The notes beneath the pieces were generated by a model. That model saw only the letters and a program-made list of their open reading frames with translations. It was not told the origin of the DNA and did no database searches. The translations under genes and the position numbers were made by a program. A DNA stretch of 64,000 bases, taken from assembly GCF_037975245.1 (NCBI RefSeq), contig NC_092581.1:816501-880500 (forward strand), in the 5' to 3' direction. Each line of letters starts with the position of its first letter. Position 1 is the first letter of the stretch. Below are positions 1 to 9,870 of the stretch, piece by piece. Origin of the DNA: Apostichopus japonicus (lineage: Eukaryota > Echinodermata > Holothuroidea > Aspidochirotida > Stichopodidae).

Positions 1-364
1 GAAATGAGTTATATAAAATGTTGAATTGGAAGCCACCCGTAGTGTAAGTTGTGATCCATAAGCCTGTGCGGCCTTCTCCCACATTTGTGTTCGGTTAAGC
101 TTCGTAAAACTAACTGCTGATTATTATTATTACAAGGAGTGTGTAACCCCATTCTTATCTTTGGAGGAGGGAGGGGATCTGCGCTTGTTGGATGTGTAGT
201 GCAATTGGACGCCAAGATTAAGAAACAGAAAACCACATTTACATAATGTTACAGCTCTGATATAAATCTTAGCTTTATAAGAAACTCAACACTCATACAA
301 GAGATGTCCAGACATTATGATAATAATCATGAGTGACAACATGCTATACAGTCACAGGTCACAG

Positions 365-448
365 GAACGACCACAAAGAGTCATTTACCTCATGCAGTAT
401 GTGTTGGATGAAGTTTTAGCCACCGCCAAATATGATTTAGATAAATAA
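365..448 (+). CDS. Terminal coding exon of an unidentified gene
   Basis: The exon follows a good acceptor (a CAG at 362-364) and reads 27 codons to a TAA at 446-448. The peptide contains QRVIYLMQYVLDEVLATAKY and ends DLDK, which looks like a real soluble-protein C-terminus with helix-forming composition. The upstream exons would lie to the left of the window, so the family cannot be named. The call rests only on the acceptor, the open phase-0 frame and the protein-like composition. Confidence 0.4.
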   Translation, partial: ERPQRVIYLMQYVLDEVLATAKYDLDK

Positions 449-1792
449 TCTCACGCATTATTTTCTATTTATAGCCACACAAAAAGACTATAGAGGGGGA
501 TATTAGATACTATATCCCCCACCTAAAATATTGGGGGGACATGTCCCCCCTCCCGTCCCCCCCCCCCCCACATGATCGCCGCCCATGACTGTATATCTTA
601 AATTGTGACAGGCGTCATCAACTAAGTTGAGGTTAAACATTTTGAGGGGGCAAAAAAAAAAATCACATTTCAGTCTCAATAAGGAAAATATTGCCCGAGT
701 GATCATTGTGAGGAAGCTCAACTTAATATTAACTGATAAAACGTACAAAAATGTGAGAGTGTGAAGTTTTAATCTTTGCAGGATCTTCCCTCGAAAGGCA
801 GACTAAATTCTTTGCAACTGAGCTCCAGGTGCGTAATAATTGCGTTATCTCTCTCTTAAAATGATAGAATGTTAAAATGTGACAGCTTCTAGTTATAATT
901 ACTTGAACAGTAAAGTGTGTGTTTTTAAAAATTGGTTGATTGATTTTTTTTTGGCCGAGTCAGGTAGTTTCCTTCAAATGACCGATGTTAGTTTTGTTAT
1001 GTTCAAACACTATTATCATGGAAAGCTTAAGAAAAGTTACAAAATTGGAAAGAAGAATTTGAAGATAGCTACAGAGTTGTAACAGATACGTCTAGAACCA
1101 GTATACTTATACTGACGCGAATGTAAACTCTTTACAGGGTGATGTTCACTACCAGTCTCTTTTGTCGAATTTGTAAGTAAACTTCAGTCACCGAAATATC
1201 CCTACAGCGAAAATGGTTATGGAACTAATTTGGTGTCAATCATGATGCTCACCCAATAGTATATATAATACAATAATTGATATATATTTTTTAATAATCT
1301 TCAGTGTTATTATATATTATATTGTACCGAGCAGCAGGTGTACACAACAATAAACCCTACGTGTGGGTTTCATACAAAGTGTAATAAGTCTGTCAACCAA
1401 GATTTTACTATCTTAATAACTGAGTATTTCACAACCACGGGGACATGACATTTTACCGGTTAGCTCCTTTTTGTCGGTAACAAAACCTAATCTTAAACGC
1501 AAATTCATCTTTTGAGTTTCGTTAACACAGTTTTGAGTTTCGTTAACGATAACACAGTTTGTCGACAAGCTTGTTTTTCTCTGTAATAGCGAACAGAGTG
1601 CCAGACAATAAAATTGTGATTTTTTGCCGATTTGAGTCTCTATGGAATTAAAAGTTGGAATTACGCCTGTCTTGATATGACTCTTATAGATACCATAAAA
1701 TATCGACCGTCTGTAACGAAGTCGCATTATAAAGAGGAATTTGAATGGCGCCCGTTCTTGAGAGGGACGGGGAGGGACTCGATGGTTCGAAG
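449..1792. other. Non-coding stretch with a dispersed-repeat fragment
   Basis: No convincing gene is seen. Positions 494-592 contain paired G and C runs around an acatgtcccccc core. This block resembles the right end of the element at 39888-40674 and ends in a similar cgcccatg motif, so it is probably a truncated copy of that family. The rest is AT-rich. Confidence 0.4.
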
Positions 1793-2529
1793 CAGGGGCG
1801 TAGCGAGCGGGGGGGTGTGGGGGGTGTCACACCCCCCCCCCAATAATTTGGTCGCTGTCGGCAAATTTTGGGTCTGTCGGCAAAAGGAGAAAAGGTGAAG
1901 AGAGCGGAAGGGGAAGAAAGGAGGAAAGCTGAATAGAGAAAAGGAGAACGGGAGCTTCTTCCGTGCCAAATTTGACTTAAAATATGCACCAGATTGCATC
2001 TAAGGACGTTTCAAAACTGAAAAATTTCCAAAGGGTAGGGGTAGACCCCCTACCCTTAGACCCCTCCCCCATTTCAGTCACCACTTCCAGATCCGTCGGC
2101 AAATCAAATTTGACTTAAAATATGCACCAGATTGCATCTAAGGACGTTTCAAAACTAAAAATTTCCAAAGGGGAGGGGGAACCCCCTCCCCTTAGACCCC
2201 TCCCCCATTTCAGTCACCACTTCCAGATCCGTCGGCAAATCAAATTTGACTTATAATATGCACCAGATTGCATCTAAGGACGTTTCAAAACTAAAAAATT
2301 TCCAAAGGGGAACGGGACACCCCCTCCCCTTAGACCCCTCCCCCATTTCAGTCACCACTTCCAGATCCGTCGGCAAATCAAATTTGACTTAAAATATGCA
2401 CCAGATTGCATCTAAGGACGTTTCAAAACTAAAAAATTTCCCTCCCCCATTTCAGTCACCACTTCCAGATCCGTCGGCAAATCAAATTCTCCACACCCCC
2501 CCAACAAAAACCCCTTCGCTACGCCCCTG
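1793..2529. mobile_element. hAT-type non-autonomous element with internal tandem repeats
   Basis: The ends are inverted copies of CAGGGGCGTAGCGA. A perfect 8-bp duplication, GTTCGAAG, lies on both sides (1785-1792 and 2530-2537), as expected of hAT superfamily insertions. The interior has about four tandem copies of a roughly 139-bp unit, each with a C-run and G-run block and the phrase gcaccagattgcatctaagg. There is no transposase frame, so it would need to be mobilised in trans. Part of the internal unit also occurs in the element at 57869-58252. Confidence 0.85.
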
Positions 2530-2843
2530 GTTCGAAGTGGTTCGATGAGGGGAGTAAGATGCAAAACGTTTTTATGATTTGTGTATAGTTTGCTCGCTTG
2601 TTTTATCAAATGTTAGCCATTTGAAATAACAGTCCGTGTTAAGTCTAACAATACTGCATGGGTTAACGGAAATTTTTTTTTCATTTATGTCTTCAGTTCT
2701 GTCACATTGAGGGAAACTACTTTCACTCAATTCAAATGGGATATTTGCCATAATTTCAATGTATTATGTTATGTGACACGCTTCGATTGCATTTTTCCAC
2801 TGAGAATTAGGCGAGAACTCTGTTATTGCAACTGTGAAATTTA

Positions 2844-2976
2844 ATGACAGTCGGCTTGAAGTTGTTTCACTTGTATGCACCCGCCATCGCAGTTTACTGG
2901 CCTACTCGGAAAATTTTCAATGCGTTGCAAGAAGCAGAGTTCACTGAAAGCGCCCAAAGACTTGACAAAATTATTG
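2844..2976 (+). CDS. Possible first coding exon of an unidentified gene
   Basis: An ATG at 2844 opens 44 codons plus one base that run into a strong donor (GTAAGA at 2977). The peptide begins MTVGLKLFHLYAPAIAVYWP and has a hydrophobic start followed by a charged helix-like part (ALQEAEFTESAQRLDKII), so it could be a small membrane or mitochondrial protein. I do not recognise the family and did not find the next exon. Confidence 0.35.
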
Positions 2977-4982
2977 GTAAGAATATAAAAAGATGATTGA
3001 AGTGATTTGATACCAAGACATGATTTGGTAGCCGTAAATATATTGTAACAGTGTTACCAAATTAGCCTAGGCAAGGTTAAGTTGGCCGAAGTTAGCCTAG
3101 ACGGTAAACTTAGGCCCAGGATCTGTACCGGTCGTGTAAACCGAAGGCCAACACTAACCGATTGCAGTTTTAGAGTAGAATAAGTGTACTACATCATGAA
3201 CATCACAAAGAAGAAGCAATGCCATGTCGGAAAATTCAACTTTTTTTTATTTCATTGCGAATTTATATCTTACCAAAGCCATAGATGGTACAATTTACAA
3301 AGTATAGGCTAGGCCTAATTATATCTTGCCTAGTACTAGTAGTACAGCATGGCTAGCCTAGTAAGGTGAGGCATATTTGTGTGGCCAACGTTGGGAGCAC
3401 ATGGGAACTTTTACTATATTGCCGGTTAAACAGACGTCATTTCCTGCAAAATTCCGTCATAATAACAAAAAGTAAACAATATGTTAACACAAACTAGAAT
3501 ACGCTTCACACAATGTAAGGCTTATTTTGATAGTTCCAGGTAACGGTAAGCCGGGCCTTGATAACGTTGAACCGAGCGTGAACAGGTAGGTCTTAACAAA
3601 TAATCTCCAAAAGCGGATATTTGATAATAAGTTCCTTTTTTTAACTCTGAATATAACTATAACTTGGGATAATTAAAATGCACAGGCATAAATGCTGATC
3701 ATAAATATAAACTACGGAGCCCACTCTTCTACGTCTGTAGGCTTCGGGAGATTAACTTAAACTCCCTGATACGTCTTTAGGAGACACTTAAACCCACAAT
3801 TCTAAAATAACAAATTACGACGTGATGCACAGGGCACACGCTCTTCCCTTGAACCTGATTGGTCCAAATTTATAGCTAATCCCTCACCCAACTCTTGATT
3901 GGTTGAGTGCCAACCTGATATGCAGATGAGCATATGCAAATGGACACTCAACCAATTTGAACCAGTTTCGCTGTCTTCCAACCCCACAAACCGAATCATT
4001 TAAAACAAAACATCTGTATATGCTTCTACTGTAATAGCGGGTGATTCATAGCCCGCCACACCACAGAGCAAACCACCAAAACGCGAGCCATGTGTGACGT
4101 CATAATAACAATAAGTAAACAATATGTTAACACAAACTAGAATACGCTTCACACATGCATTGCACAACAATTTTTTCATATCTTTTTGTTCTGAGATTGT
4201 GGTAGCCTGATAATACTTTGAGAACCCCTGTAACAAATTTGTAAACATTGTAGGATCTTCAGTACCCATATAGAATAAAATACACTATGAAACTATCAAA
4301 ATTTGCCTTCAGACGACCTTATTTTACATTTTTTGAGTACTTTTACATTACATGATTATGCACATTTGACCCCTGGTGACCCTAAATAACCTCCACCAAA
4401 AACGAACGGCTGCCTCTACTTAATGTGTTACTTCTACACAACAAATATGAGGTCTGCCCACGCTTCCTTTCTTGAGCTATTGCAAATGAAATTGTTTTTC
4501 CATAGCTGTACATGTGGAGTGATCACTCTTACTGTATGTACATGTATGTATTAGGTTTGATTGTGACTTTGTGTCAATTTGATCAAGGCATATATTGAGT
4601 GATTGCATAATCCTCAATCTAATGAAGTGACTTCTTGTACAGTACTTGATCTTGCATGGCTGCTCCAAATTAACCAGTTATTATTTGTTTTTTTCACACG
4701 TAGAAAAAACTTGTATGAGTTACTGTAACCATTCCGGTTGTTCTGGTTTCAATTTGAGCCAATAGATCACATTGGAGTAATGAGTAATCAACTTGTTTAA
4801 TACAGCTTATCTTGAAACACATTGACTATCCTGATAGTTAGTTACATATGTCCATTGACCTTTCACTATATTCACATACAGCAACAACACATTCATACTG
4901 TTGCTGTCTTTTTCTTGCGGATATCCAAAGCTGTAGAGGCGACCTTTCACTTTATTCACGCACTGTAACACATTTGTTTTCC
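2977..4982. other. Intergenic or intronic DNA with a 58-bp duplication
   Basis: No coding exon is recognised. A 58-bp block at 3455-3512 recurs as a direct copy at 4098-4155 with one visible difference. CTAG and TAGGCCTA-like words are dense from 3060 to 3370. Just before the acetyltransferase, a block ending at the splice acceptor (4939-4992) resembles 4857-4925, as if the 3' end of the intron had been duplicated and the outer copy had lost its AG. Confidence 0.5.
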
Positions 4983-4992
4983 TGTTGCAGAT

Positions 4993-5700
4993 ATGGCGGA
5001 AGTTGCCATCAGACCATTCCATGTTTCAGATGGCAACTGCGTTCAAATGCGCTTAAGGTCAGCTTGGAGACTGGAAATTCCGAAACAGTTCAACCTGACT
5101 CAAGTTATAGCTGAACAACCAGCTGGTCATGCCATTGTCGTAGCCTGCGTTGCCGTTCTATATGCCATCATGGGAGACATTGGTATGTTGTGTATGGCCA
5201 TACCAGGATTCTATATCGCCCTCTACTTTGTCGTCTTAATGGTGTTCCTCCTGAAGGCAGATGAGTTACTCCTGAGAGAGTTGGAAGACATTCCAAATAG
5301 TTATCAGAATGTCGAGAATAGCCAGTTTTGGGTTGCAGAGAGCAATGCAGAGGAGAAGGAAATTGTTGGAACAGTAGGACTGTTAAGGAAGAGTGATTCT
5401 TTAGCAGAAATTCGCCATTTAATGGTTGAAGATGGCCAAGAGAAAAAGTCTCATATCACGAAGAGTCTCCTCCATACAAGTATCAAGTTTGCGAGGGACA
5501 ACAATTACACCGACATCGAAATATTGATATCGGCCATCCGAGAAGAGCACACCAAAGTCTTTACCGACGTTGGCTTAAAACTGAAGACTACATTCTATTT
5601 ACCATCTAAACACCTGTATATTTTACCCATGCAAATTCTTCATGTGAAAGTTGAAGATCTGAACATGGAACTGATAACTGATGGTTCAAAACTGAACTGA
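4993..5700 (+). CDS. NAT8-like GNAT-family N-acetyltransferase
   Basis: This 235-codon frame has the NAT8/camello layout: a short N-terminal part, a long hydrophobic hairpin at about residues 45-90 that would anchor it in the ER or Golgi membrane, and then a GNAT domain. NAT8 landmarks include FWVAES, IVGTVG, FARDNNY and the C-terminal half. Length is close to the family norm (about 225-235). The start was chosen because a splice acceptor (cctgttgcag, 4981-4990) lies two bases before the ATG, implying a separate 5' UTR exon. An odd point: the acetyl-CoA pyrophosphate loop, normally R/Q-x-x-G-x-A, reads KKSHIT and lacks the glycine, so activity is uncertain. NAT8 relatives acetylate lysines or cysteine conjugates; the substrate here is unknown. 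Confidence 0.85.
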   Translation: MAEVAIRPFHVSDGNCVQMRLRSAWRLEIPKQFNLTQVIAEQPAGHAIVVACVAVLYAIMGDIGMLCMAIPGFYIALYFVVLMVFLLKADELLLRELEDIPNSYQNVENSQFWVAESNAEEKEIVGTVGLLRKSDSLAEIRHLMVEDGQEKKSHITKSLLHTSIKFARDNNYTDIEILISAIREEHTKVFTDVGLKLKTTFYLPSKHLYILPMQILHVKVEDLNMELITDGSKLN

Positions 5701-5850
5701 AGGGTACATTACACTTTGTGAAACACCCATTTGGAAGTTGTTTTTTGACCCCTCGAAGAGAAAGGGAGAGATTATCATATAGAGGAAGCAGTTATCAAAC
5801 ATGCACTGGTCTCTATAAGCTTAGGAATGTTGCATTTAACATTCTCTGAG

Positions 5851-6184
5851 AATAAATATAAAGGAATTTTACCTCACCCAATCAGAATCCTTTGGAGGAC
5901 TTTAAAGACTTGCTTCCTCTAGGATTTTCTGGCATATAAAACAATCTTCATTCAGTGACAACTGTCAGTGCAGTGGGCAGGTCAAGGGGTCAAAAGTGAA
6001 AACTCTGCAACCGAAAGGCAGGATTAATTCATACTAGACCATTTGATGGGAGAAATCTTTTGCTTGCTTTTCAAATATTTAAAGATCCAGTTGTTTGGAC
6101 TTAGAGGTTTTTGTAAGACAGTTTCTCCACTGATCTTTGTCAAGCCGCTTGGGAACCTTGTCAGCGGGGAGGGATGCCAATAAA
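5851..6184 (+). promoter_or_regulatory. Poly(A) signals after the NAT8-like gene
   Basis: AATAAA occurs at 5851-5856 and again at 6179-6184. Either could end the transcript of the acetyltransferase, whose stop codon is at 5698-5700. Confidence 0.45.
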
Positions 6185-6612
6185 GTACTTTTCCAGCGAT
6201 CACTCACCCTGAACCGAGCCGATCATAAATGTCTAATTGCATATCTAACTACTGATTACACCATTTTGGTTCCCAATGAATAAACTTCGTTTCTTACCTT
6301 TTTACTTCCCACTTCCTCCAAAGAACAGAAAATTAAAAGGCTCAGGTTGGACTTGAACCACAGACATGCATTCTGTGGGAATTGAACCCTAGACAAAGAG
6401 TTTGTCTTGCTCTTCAGGCACAGAGCACTAACCACTGCGCCACTGTATCTGTTGAGAAATAATATATATAATCAATATATTTTCAAAGCAGTCAAATCTA
6501 ACCTTTGTTATTCATAAATGTTTTCCAGTTTTGTGTTGTTCCTCCGAAGTTGTATACTAAGCGATAGAAGTGTTCAATGTTTTAATCGTAATTTGTTCTT
6601 AAAAAATGGAAC
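6050..6612 (-). repeat. Composite dispersed repeat with a tRNA-like cassette
   Basis: The block contains, on the minus strand, an A-box-like GGCGCAGTGGTTAGTGC (near 6430-6447) and a B-box-like GGGTTCAATTCC (near 6378-6390), the pattern of a tRNA-derived RNA polymerase III promoter. Its outer parts recur elsewhere: the caaatatttaaagatcc segment near 6075 matches 35085, and the segment 6480-6612 matches 39640-39775. It is therefore one copy of a modular family that also forms the arrays at 35560-36320 and 40740-41160. Confidence 0.6.
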
Positions 6613-7142
6613 CAACCCACTCCTTCCCCTTAACACCCTCCTCTTAAAATCTTAGCAATTAATCACATATTATGAATAGTATAAATGGTATAGGCAGTGC
6701 TACACAATAAGAGAGAGAAATAAGCCTAATATAGGCATAATTTATTATATAATTAATTGCACAAAAAGGTAACACTGTGCTTTAAGAACAAAACCTCTAC
6801 ATGGATCACAGAAACAGTGAATTTCATTTAATACCTTCATTTATTTTTGGGGAATGGATTAAAAAATTCAGACAATTTATCTAAAAAATCTCAAATGTGA
6901 CATTTTATCACAAAATTCCAGCAGTTTTTGCCAACAATTTTTGTATCTGGAAATGTTCATGTAGCTAGCTAAACAATGTTAGGCTGACATTTTTATATCC
7001 AGATTCTCCCCAAAAGTCCGGCCCCCTCAAAAAGTGTAAATTATTATCTTTAGCATGTCTGTCCCATGGATACGTCGGACCTACACCCCCGCCCCCCCCC
7101 TCGAGTTGATCATGACAGTATATAAATAATAAATGGTTATGA
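6613..7142. other. AT-rich non-coding DNA
   Basis: No gene or clear element is seen. A short C-run lies near 7086-7100. Confidence 0.5.
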
Positions 7143-7263
7143 GTGCAATAGTGCAAATATTTCATGAGTTGAAAAATGTAATTTGTTCCATTCAACGAGG
7201 CGCAGCCGAGTTGAATGGAACAAATTACAACTTTCAACTCATGAAATATTTGCACTATTGCAC
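7143..7263. repeat. Near-perfect foldback inverted repeat
   Basis: Arms 7143-7196 and 7210-7263 are inverted copies of each other with about two mismatches in 54 bases, separated by 13 bases rich in G and C. Transcribed, this would give a long hairpin. It could be a foldback or MITE-type element; no target duplication was identified. Confidence 0.8.
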
Positions 7264-7513
7264 GAATGGAAACCCTTCGTTATTTGTTTCATACAACACC
7301 TTCAAATTTGGATATAGTTGGATGTAAAATGCACTCATGCACAAGGGCGGCGGAACCGGGGGGCACAGGGGGCACGTGCCCCCCCAGGCCCCACTTTTCC
7401 TCAGGTTAAAAATGTGTCCTTTTTCTACATTAAAATTCTAAATAAAAAAAGAGATTACAAAGCGAAACCCTTGTCGAATGAAATATTTCGGGAAGTTTTA
7501 AATGTTTACTACC

Positions 7514-7883
7514 ATAGGTATAGGAGCCCAATTTGATTTGGGGGGCTGTAACGACTTGCCCGAAAAATATAACCAAACATTTTCGCATGCTCTGCGCGCA
7601 TCCAACACGTTAATGTGCATATCATATAGGTATGCGTTGGTTATTACATCGCATGCCATTAGCATACAATCATTTGCCGTGTTATTACCCTTCCATATTG
7701 GTTAGAATTATTGGGAAAATCGTTACAATAATAATGATCATTATAATATCAGTTTAACCATTAAAAAACATATATATTATTTTTCTTTCAGTAGGTGCCG
7801 AAAAATTCTCAGCATATTGCCCGAATTTTCACAAAATTTTTTGGTTGGGGGCTGCAGCCCCCCCTCCCGCGTCCTACGCCTAT
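7514..7883. mobile_element. Short TIR element, copy 1
   Basis: The ends are inverted ATAGGYRTAGGA sequences. The 10-bp direct repeat GTTTACTACC flanks it at 504-513 and 884-893 of the 7-kb block (7504-7513 and 7884-7893). A duplication of 9-10 bp fits Mutator-like elements better than hAT. It has no coding capacity. The same family is present in the opposite orientation at 8634-9076. Confidence 0.75.
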
Positions 7884-7977
7884 GTTTACTACCACAAGGC
7901 TTCTAACATTCTGATGAGTGCCATTATGCATATTCAACAGGCGCGTATCCAGGATTTTGTAACCCGGGGGGCGCGAA

Positions 7978-8100
7978 TTACTATCTAAGCGGAGCGCCAC
8001 CATCGGTTGGCGCGGAGCGTACAAGAAAATTTCTGGTTTTGATACCCCCCAGATCATCGGAAATGGCACTTCTCGGGCTTGAAAATGACCAACTAGATGT
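7978..8100. repeat. Conserved dispersed module, copy 1
   Basis: The module starts ctatctaagcg-g-agcgccacca, continues with ggttggcgcg-agcgta, and then has a less conserved ccccccagatc...ggaaatg part. Copies occur at 9228-9330 and within the element at 39930-40030. The two gcgcca/tggcgc parts are self-complementary and could form a stem. Confidence 0.6.
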
Positions 8101-8633
8101 ACACCCTTGCCTGAGAACCGCAGTATTTCCCAAAAGTTTTTTTTCCATTCATAACCTTTTTGAAGGTTATTTTTGGGGTTTTTTTTGTCACCAGTCACAC
8201 ATCATTTTCGACCTCATTGCATGTCCTATGGATCATTGCGTTTGTATGTGATTCTACGTCACGGCCCACAATATCCGAAAGCCCCACTTTTCAAGGTTTT
8301 AAGCCCATTATTTGTTGAGAATTTGAAAATTCACATTTCTCGTGAATAAAATCACTTCAGAACATACCCATAATGTTGCACAAAATTCAATCTATGAACC
8401 ATCAATATAGAAAAACCTCCTTGAACCCCTAACAGACAGGTCAAAATTGCACGAGTAGAGGAAAGTATGATGAAGAATGTTGGTGAGAAATTTTGGAAAA
8501 TTCCGACACAGTTAATTTATTGGTGTAGAAATATTAAAACCTCTTATAATGGCTATAATAAAACTGCGTTGAAGGAAATGAAAAATAGCAGATATTTCCG
8601 ATACCAGGTATATCGAAACCGAACACTACACAC

Positions 8634-9076
8634 ATAGGCGTATGTCCCGTAGGAGGCGGGGGCTGCAGCCCCCCCCCCCCCCGCAACCAAATTTTCCCCA
8701 TTTTTTTTTCTGGCACCTACTGAAAGAAAAATACATAGCAATGAATAGCTTAAAAATGATCTCCTTGGTAATTAAAATAAAGTTCTAAGCTTGGCCGATA
8801 TTACTATTGTAAAAGAGAGTTTTGACATAAATGTATCTGTATGCTTTTTCTCCATCTACATAAGACATTTGGTTGTTTACATTAGCATCCGGCGGTATAC
8901 TGTGCAACTTTCACGGACCGTACGGTAAACGGCGGCATGCGATGTAATAACCGATGCTTGCTTATATGATATTGGCATCGATATGTTGAACGCGCGCATC
9001 GCGCGCGAAAAAATTTGGCTTTTTTTTCGGGCAAGTCATTACAGCCCCCAAATCCAATTGGGCTCCTACGCCTTTG
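8634..9076. mobile_element. Short TIR element, copy 2 (inverted)
   Basis: The ends are related to ATAGGCGTA and CTACGCCTTTG. ACTACACAC occurs as a direct repeat at 8625-8633 and 9077-9085. Internal segments (the ggggctgcagcccc block, the tactgaaagaaaa stretch, the tcattacagcccccaaat end) are the reverse complement of parts of 7514-7883. It is non-autonomous. Confidence 0.75.
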
Positions 9077-9227
9077 ACTACACACATAGACAGTTTTTGG
9101 GGCTGTTCATCCTGGAACATGCATTTCAATGCTCACTGATATGATGTTATATCTGCTCTTTGCTTTACAAATTCGAAAAGGCGTGTAGCGAGTAATTTGC
9201 CAAGGGAGGGGCGAAGCCTGTAGGCAA

Positions 9228-9330
9228 ACTATCTAAGCGAAGCGCCACCATGAGTTGGCGCGAAGCGTACAATAAAATTTTTGGCCGAAAATGCCTCCCA
9301 GATCGCTGGAAATGACACTCCCAGGCCTTG
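9228..9330. repeat. Conserved dispersed module, copy 2
   Basis: Same module as 7978-8100, with the core agcgccacca and ttggcgcgaagcgta, again followed by a cccagatcgctggaaatg segment. Confidence 0.55.
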
Positions 9331-9734
9331 TAAGTTGCATCTAAGCATTGTCTATTTTGAAATTACTAGCGATGTCATAAAGAAAATTTGCTCGGGGGGG
9401 GGGGGGGAGGTCGCCCCTTCCCGAAATGCGTCATATTCCCCGACGACTCGGTCGAGTTCAAGACCAGCCACAGTTGGTTCCATATAGCACAATTGTACAA
9501 TTGTTTAAGGCGTCCATACACACACACGCGTTATGATAGACCATATATAGTATTTATATAGATACATTAGTGAGAGAGGAAAAATAGAAACGTCAAAAAT
9601 GGAGTTGTCGGTGTAAGGGGTAGAGTAAGGCGCACACCCCCTCCGTAATCCTTGATCTGTCACTGGCTACCCTGTGTATATAGTAGGGATCAGCGCTTTA
9701 ACTATGACTGTTTCTCTTCCCGAGGTCTTGGCTA

Positions 9735-9870
9735 TCTTCTACTCCCCCCCCCTTTTCTCCTTTTTCTCTTTTTTTTTCTTTTTCTTTTCCCTTCCTTCCT
9801 CTCCTCCTTTTCTTTTTTTCCCCCTCCTTTCCCTTTTTTCTTCTCTTTTTTTTCTCTCCTCTTTTCCTTA
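9735..9870. repeat. Long homopyrimidine tract
   Basis: About 135 nearly uninterrupted C and T residues on the plus strand, with short mirror-like parts. Such tracts can form triplex DNA; any function here is not shown. Confidence 0.8.

Noticed and set aside
782-828. A 47-bp open stretch between a good acceptor (tctttgcag) and donor (GTGCGT)
   Set aside because: It is too short for recognition, with no neighbouring exon to join; splice-like sites of this quality occur by chance.
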